This document shows, piece after piece, positions 1 through 6,000 of a DNA stretch of 7,603 bases; position 1 is the first letter of the stretch; each line of letters begins with the position of its first letter. The stretch lies in the NCBI GenBank assembly GCA_003165115.1, contig PLSJ01000014.1, positions 4,458-12,060 on the forward strand, written 5' to 3'. The position numbers were made by a program, and so were the translations under genes. Origin of the DNA: Syntrophaceae bacterium. Its GTDB lineage: Bacteria > Desulfobacterota > Syntrophorhabdia > Syntrophorhabdales > WCHB1-27. The notes beneath the pieces were generated by a model. The model searched no databases and had not been told where the DNA came from. It saw only the letters and a program-made list of their open reading frames with translations.

Positions 1-3000
1 ACGAACGGTGGACGGCGACGGTGTCATCATCGGCCAGGGAGCCGTCGTCGACGTGAGCGGCGGCTACCAGGTCAGCGCGGCGGGCAAGGTTACCGGCGCA
101 AGCGCGGGGAGCCTCACCCTTGAAGGCTATTCACTGGTCGTCAACGGCGACCTCCGTGCCCAGTCCCTCATGGGAAATAACGGCGGCTCCATCAGCATGT
201 GGGCCGGCAATGTCACCATCGCACCGTCCGGCGGCACCCTTCCCAGCGGGTTCGGTGCCGGTTCCGCTTTACCGCAGAACCTGCAGGGGCAGCTTGTTCT
301 GGGGGCGACGCAGCTCGACGGGAGTGGGTTTACCAACATTACCCTCAAGAGTGTCAATGATATCGTGGCGGCGAGCGGGGTAACGCTCGCACCCTCCCCG
401 GCCAAGCTATCCATCGCCTCCACCGGGGGTGGCACGCCGGCCGCCGGTACGGAAATCGTCCACGTCCCCGCGGACCTGATCGGGACGAGCGCGATTACCC
501 TCACCGCGGGAGCCGCCGACACGGCTATGGCACCGTCGTACGGTCCGATGAATCCACAGAATAACAACATATCGGCCAGGCTCGCGATCTCCCCCGGCGC
601 GGCAGTTCTCGTGGGGCCTGGCGGCTCCATCACGATGAGCGCCCCGGTTATCGACATCGGCGGCGCCCTCGACGCCCCTGCCGGAACCATTGCCGCTGCG
701 GCCGGGAACGTGTTAAACCTTGCGCCCGGCGCGTCGGTCCGGGCCGAGGGGTATAACGCACCGGGGACGGTTTCGCAGCTGAAAGGACTGGAGCCTGATC
801 CCACGCCGAAGCCGGGCGGCTCCGTGACCCTGTCATCGGGCGGCGATCTCATCCTTTCTCCCGGCTCTTTGGTCAGCGTCTCCGGGTCCTCCCCTGTCAG
901 CCAAACCGTCGTCAACGCCGATGGGACCACCTCATCCGTCACCATAGCCGGCAAGCCCGGCAGCATCTCGCTTGCCGCCGCGGGGAGCCTGGACCTGGAG
1001 GCCGGCCTGGAGGGACGGGCCATGATGGCGGGGCTGCCCGGAGGGACGCTCTCCATTGCCAACACAAACCCGGCCGGTACACTCGCCCTTTCGACCGGAG
1101 ACCTCGCCCTCTTTCAGGCCGCGGGCTTCGATGCGCTGACCCTGGCCAGCGCGTATCGATTGAGCCTGAGCGGGTCGGGCCAGGTCGCCTTCGGGAGGAA
1201 GCTCACCCTCGATGCGCTGGAGGTCGCCGGCTCGGGGGCCGACGGGATCACCCTTTCCGCGCCCTGGGTGCAGGTGCAGGCGGAAGAGGTACTTCAGGCC
1301 GCGAACGGCGGCACCCCCAGCCTGCCGTCCATCGGCACCATGGTTCCGGGAGAGGCGGCGATCACTCTCTCCGGCACCTTTCTCGATGTCACGGGGCACG
1401 TGCTCTTTTCCGGGTTCAAGACGGTACATATGTCGGCCGTCGATGACATCCGGCTCACCGACCTGCAATACGGGACGCCCTGGTCGGGCTTACTGGCCAC
1501 CTCCGGGGACCTGACCCTCCAGGCGGCAAGGATCTACCCGACCACCTATTCCCTCTTCACCGTGAGCGCCGGCGGCAAGGTGACGATCCTCCCCTCCGGC
1601 ACATCCATCGACGGCCCTGTTGTCTCGGCCGGGGGGAGCCTGACCATCCAGTCCCTCGGCGCGGGCATCGACCAGGAAGGTTACGTCGCCGCCCCCTTGG
1701 GCGCTCTCTTCCTTCAGGCGCCAAACGGCCGCGTCTACCTCGCGGCAGGGAGCACCACCACGACGAAGGGTGACGCCGCCGTTGTGTACGGCAGCATCGA
1801 GTCCGGCTACAACCAGGGCGACCTTGGCGTCGACGCCTGGGTGGTTACCGGACACACCGGCACAAACCCTACCCCCTCCCTGGTCCAGAGCGCCCCGGCC
1901 GAATCGATTTCCCTCATCGGCAAGGAGGTAATCGTGCGCGATGGGGCCGCCGTCGACGTCTCCGGCGGCGGTTCCGTCTTCGCGGCCCAATTCGTCTCTT
2001 CCTACTCGGGCACGAATAATCCCCTCACGGGCAGCTACGTCGTCCTCCCCGGAAACAGCGTCGTCTCACCGGGCAGCGCGGTCTACCTGTCCGGCATAAA
2101 AGGTCTACCGGCCGGCGTCTACCCGCTCCTCCCCGCGGTGGACGCAAGCGGCAATCCCACGGCGTACGCCTTCATGCCGGGCGCGATGATCGTCACGGAC
2201 CTGGGTAAGACCATCGCCGTCTCCAAACAAACGTTCACCGGTGACGGCTATCCCATCGTCGCGGGTTATGCCACGACGATGGGGACGGGCATAAGCTCCG
2301 CGCAGTACGAGGCCTATGAGGTGAGGCCGGCATCCGTCGTCCTGGCCCAGGGGGATTTCGAGACCCAGACCCATCAAGCCGGGGCCGCGGGAAGCGTCAC
2401 CGTTACGGGGAGCACTACCATCCTGAACGGCGCCACCCTCGCGAACCCTCTGCCCGGCTACAGCGGCGGTTCCATCGCCCTCTCCGGCACCAATGTGATC
2501 GTTCAGGCATCGGCCGTTGGGCTGCCTGCGGACTTCGGTTTCGGTACGCCTGTCCCTCCCGCCCTCTCCGACACCCTCACCATGGCAGCCCCGTCTTTAT
2601 CCGGTCAGGGTTTTCAGACCATCGGACTCGGGGTCTCCGACATAACCGGGTCCGCCGCGAGTGTCGCGGCTTCAACGGTCGAGATCAAGCCGGGCGTTAC
2701 CCTGCGGGCGGAGAATATCATCCTCGGGGCCAGGAACTCCATCGCCCTCGATGCCGGCGCCCAGGTCCTCGCCCTCGCCGCCCTTGGGGACACCGGACAG
2801 GCAAGCCTGATCACACCGGGCAGCGCGGTGATTGCGTCAAACGCCGTCGTTCACGCGTCCGACGCGGTAAATCTCCAGATCGCGAGCCTCAGCCTCGACC
2901 CCACGGCAATCCTCAGGGCCGATCACAGCGCGCTCAACCTGACCGGGAGCACGATCACCATTACGGGCAGCAACGCGGTCCCCTCTTCGGGATCATCGGG

Positions 3001-6000
3001 CCTCTTCCTCACCACGGGCCAATGGGACAGCCTCGCAGCCGGTTTTGATGACATCAGCCTGATCGCCGTCGATGCAACCCTCCCGTGGAGCCCGAAGGCC
3101 GGCGCCCTGGTCTTCAACGGTCTGGCCGGCGCGGATCAGCTTGCCGCGGTGAGGGACACCCTCACTATCGATGCGGGTCTGCTGACAACACGGGTAAACG
3201 GTGCCGATACCGGGAGCACGGTCACGCTGGCGGCCCGGACCATCGTGCTTCAGAACACCTCGGGGGCATCGGTCCCTGTGTCCGGATCGAGGGGCACGGG
3301 CAACGTCACCTTCCAGGCCCAGGAGATGCAGGTCGGCAAGGGGAGCATCCTCTTCGACGGCTTCGGCACCGTCAACATGGACGCGGCGCACGACCTGACC
3401 TTCAGGGGGGCGGGCGAAGTGCCGCAGGGGGCGACCTTCAGAACAGCCGGCACCCTCTCGACCGGCGGCGCCGACCTGAATATCGCCGCCGGCAGGGTGA
3501 CGACCTCCTTTTATATGCAGCCGGCCGGGACCGACCCCAGCACGGGCGCGGCCCTCTCCCCGGTCTACACGGCCGCCGATTATCTGATCGACGCCACGAC
3601 TAAGGACACCTCCGGCAATGTCACCGGCGGGGGCAGGGTAAGCATCGGCCCAGACACGGGCGCGGCGGGGACTACCACGACCCCCGGCGGGACCCTCGCC
3701 ATCACGGCGGGGGAGATCGACGTCTCCACCATCGTCGAGGTCCCCTCCGGTCAGATCGAGCTGACTGCAACGGGCAACATCACGCTGGCCGGCGGCGGTC
3801 AGCTCCTCGGCCGGGGGACGCCGTACGTCCCCGGCGGCGTCGTTTCCCTGACGAGCACGGGCGGCGGCGCGGTGACGCTCGCAGCGGGGTCACTGATCGA
3901 TGTCTCCGCGGGGTTGCAGGGCGACGCGGGGAGCATAAGCCTCTATGCTCCCACCGGCGGCGTCACGCTGAACGGCACCATACAAGGCCAGGCGACAGGC
4001 GGCAAAGGCGGCTCGCTCTCGATGGTAACGGGCAGCGTCGATGCGTTTTCCGCCCTGAACAATAAACTGAAAACGGGCGGATTCAACGGGTCCCTCTCCA
4101 TCGAGGCGACAACGGGCAATATCACGGTCGCCGCCCCGGATTACGTGCAGGCCGGCAGCGTCACCATAACGGCCGACAGCGGGTCTATCGACCTCGCGGG
4201 CGCCATAGACGTCTCCGGCGCGACCGGAGGCACCGCCCGGATCTATGCGATGGACAACCTCGTTGTCACGGGCGCCATCCTTGCCAGGGGAACGGGAGGC
4301 GCCGGAGGCGACGTGACCCTGAGCGTGTCGGGAAACGCCGGGACCCTCACCCTCGCGGGCGGCACTGTCGATGTCTCGGGCGGCGGCACCGTCACCTTCG
4401 AGGCACCCCTCACCGGCGCATCCTATAACCAACTGAACATGTCGCTCTCGGGCATCGTCACGGGCGCCTCCAGCGTGGTGGCGGAGGCGGTCAGGTCCTA
4501 CGTCAACCAATACCCGACCATCACCTCGTCGGTCATCGGCAGCATCTACAATGACACCAGCACCTTCATGAACAGCAGCGCGGCCGCCGCCACGCAGGCC
4601 CACCTGCTCTCGGGCCTCTCCGGCGTGGACCCGTCCACCTTCCACTTCCGGTCCGGCATCGTTATCGGGCAGACCACCGGGAATATCACCGTCGGCGCGG
4701 CTTTGGACCTCTCTTCGTCGGCCTTGAGCTGGCGCTTCGGGCCCGGCGACGAGCCGGGCACCCTCACCCTGCGGGCTGCGGGGAACCTCTTTATCGACGC
4801 GAACATCGTCGACCACCCCACGGCCATGGATACCGTTTCGACGCTGGGGAGCGGCAACATACAGCCTTCCTGGGATATCGGGCTCGTTGCCGGGGCAAAC
4901 TGGCAAAGCGCCAATCCCATGGCCGTGATACCCGCGGCCGTCGCGGGCGCAGCCGCGGGGAGCCTCACCATTGCGTCGGGAGCGGTCGTCTATACCGAGA
5001 GCGGGTCCATCGGCTTCGCCTCCGGGGGGAATACCGTCATCAACGATCCCGGCGCCGGTTACATACCGGGCGGCGGGTCGTATAATCTCGGCACCTTCTC
5101 GGGCGCCGTCCGGGGAGACGTGAGGGGCAGCCTGACCCTCAACGGCGGCGCAATCGAAACGGCCACCGGCCCTATCGATATACAGATAGGGAGGGACCTC
5201 GCCCTTGGCTGGGATAGCACCTCATCGTCGCTCGGCGCGATACGGACCACGGGTGAGCGCGCCCTGGGCGCGGCAGTCTCGAATTACTCCACTTACAGCC
5301 GCGGGGGTGGCATCAGCCTGGATGTGGGCGGCGATGTGGACGGCGAGGTCGTGCCCTCGATCGCCTGGCTGACGGTGACCTCCACACTGATCAGGAGGGG
5401 GACGTACACGTACACCATACTCCCGAATTATTCTTCCGCCCAGGGGATCCTCGCCATGGCGGCCGGAGACGTCCATGTCAGGGCCGGCGGCAATTTCGCG
5501 GGACAAGCCGGCACCTTCGGGCAAGGGGATTTGACGATCTACGCCGGGGGAGACCTGGAGGGCCGCTTCCTCGTCAAGGACGGCACGGGCACACTCGGCG
5601 CCATGGGAAACTTCGGCATGCCGAAGCAGGTGGTCAACGGGTTCCTCCAGAGCTGGCCGCAGTTGATCGAGATGTACGACGCGCGGGTCAGCGTCACGGC
5701 CCAGGGAAACGTCGAGCTGGGCGCGGTGGTCAACCCGTATCTGGCCGCCGCCGTTTCCGCGAGCTATTGGGACAATTCGTACGCCCCGAATTCGTCGATA
5801 ACGCTGACCGCGGCAACGGGGGACGTCAATATGTACGGCTCGGTGGACACCCGGTACGGCAGCCTCTACGACACCGGCGCCACGATAAACGCCCGGACCT
5901 CCATGCTCCCCGCTTCCGTGGAGATAACGGCCGGCGGCGATATCAACGTGACGGCCGGATTCACTCAGCTGCCGGCGCCCAACGGCACATTGAGCATGAC

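Noticed and set aside
8..10. GTG as the true start of the large gene
   Set aside because: The frame is open before it, no ribosome site can be seen in the few bases upstream, and the N-terminal secretion signals of this family are missing, so the start lies beyond the window.
127..1065. Antisense frame of 312 codons, and similar ones at 3890-4906 and 1490-1990
   Set aside because: These have the same composition artefact: Pro/Ala/Arg-rich products, no credible domain, and opposite conserved family blocks.
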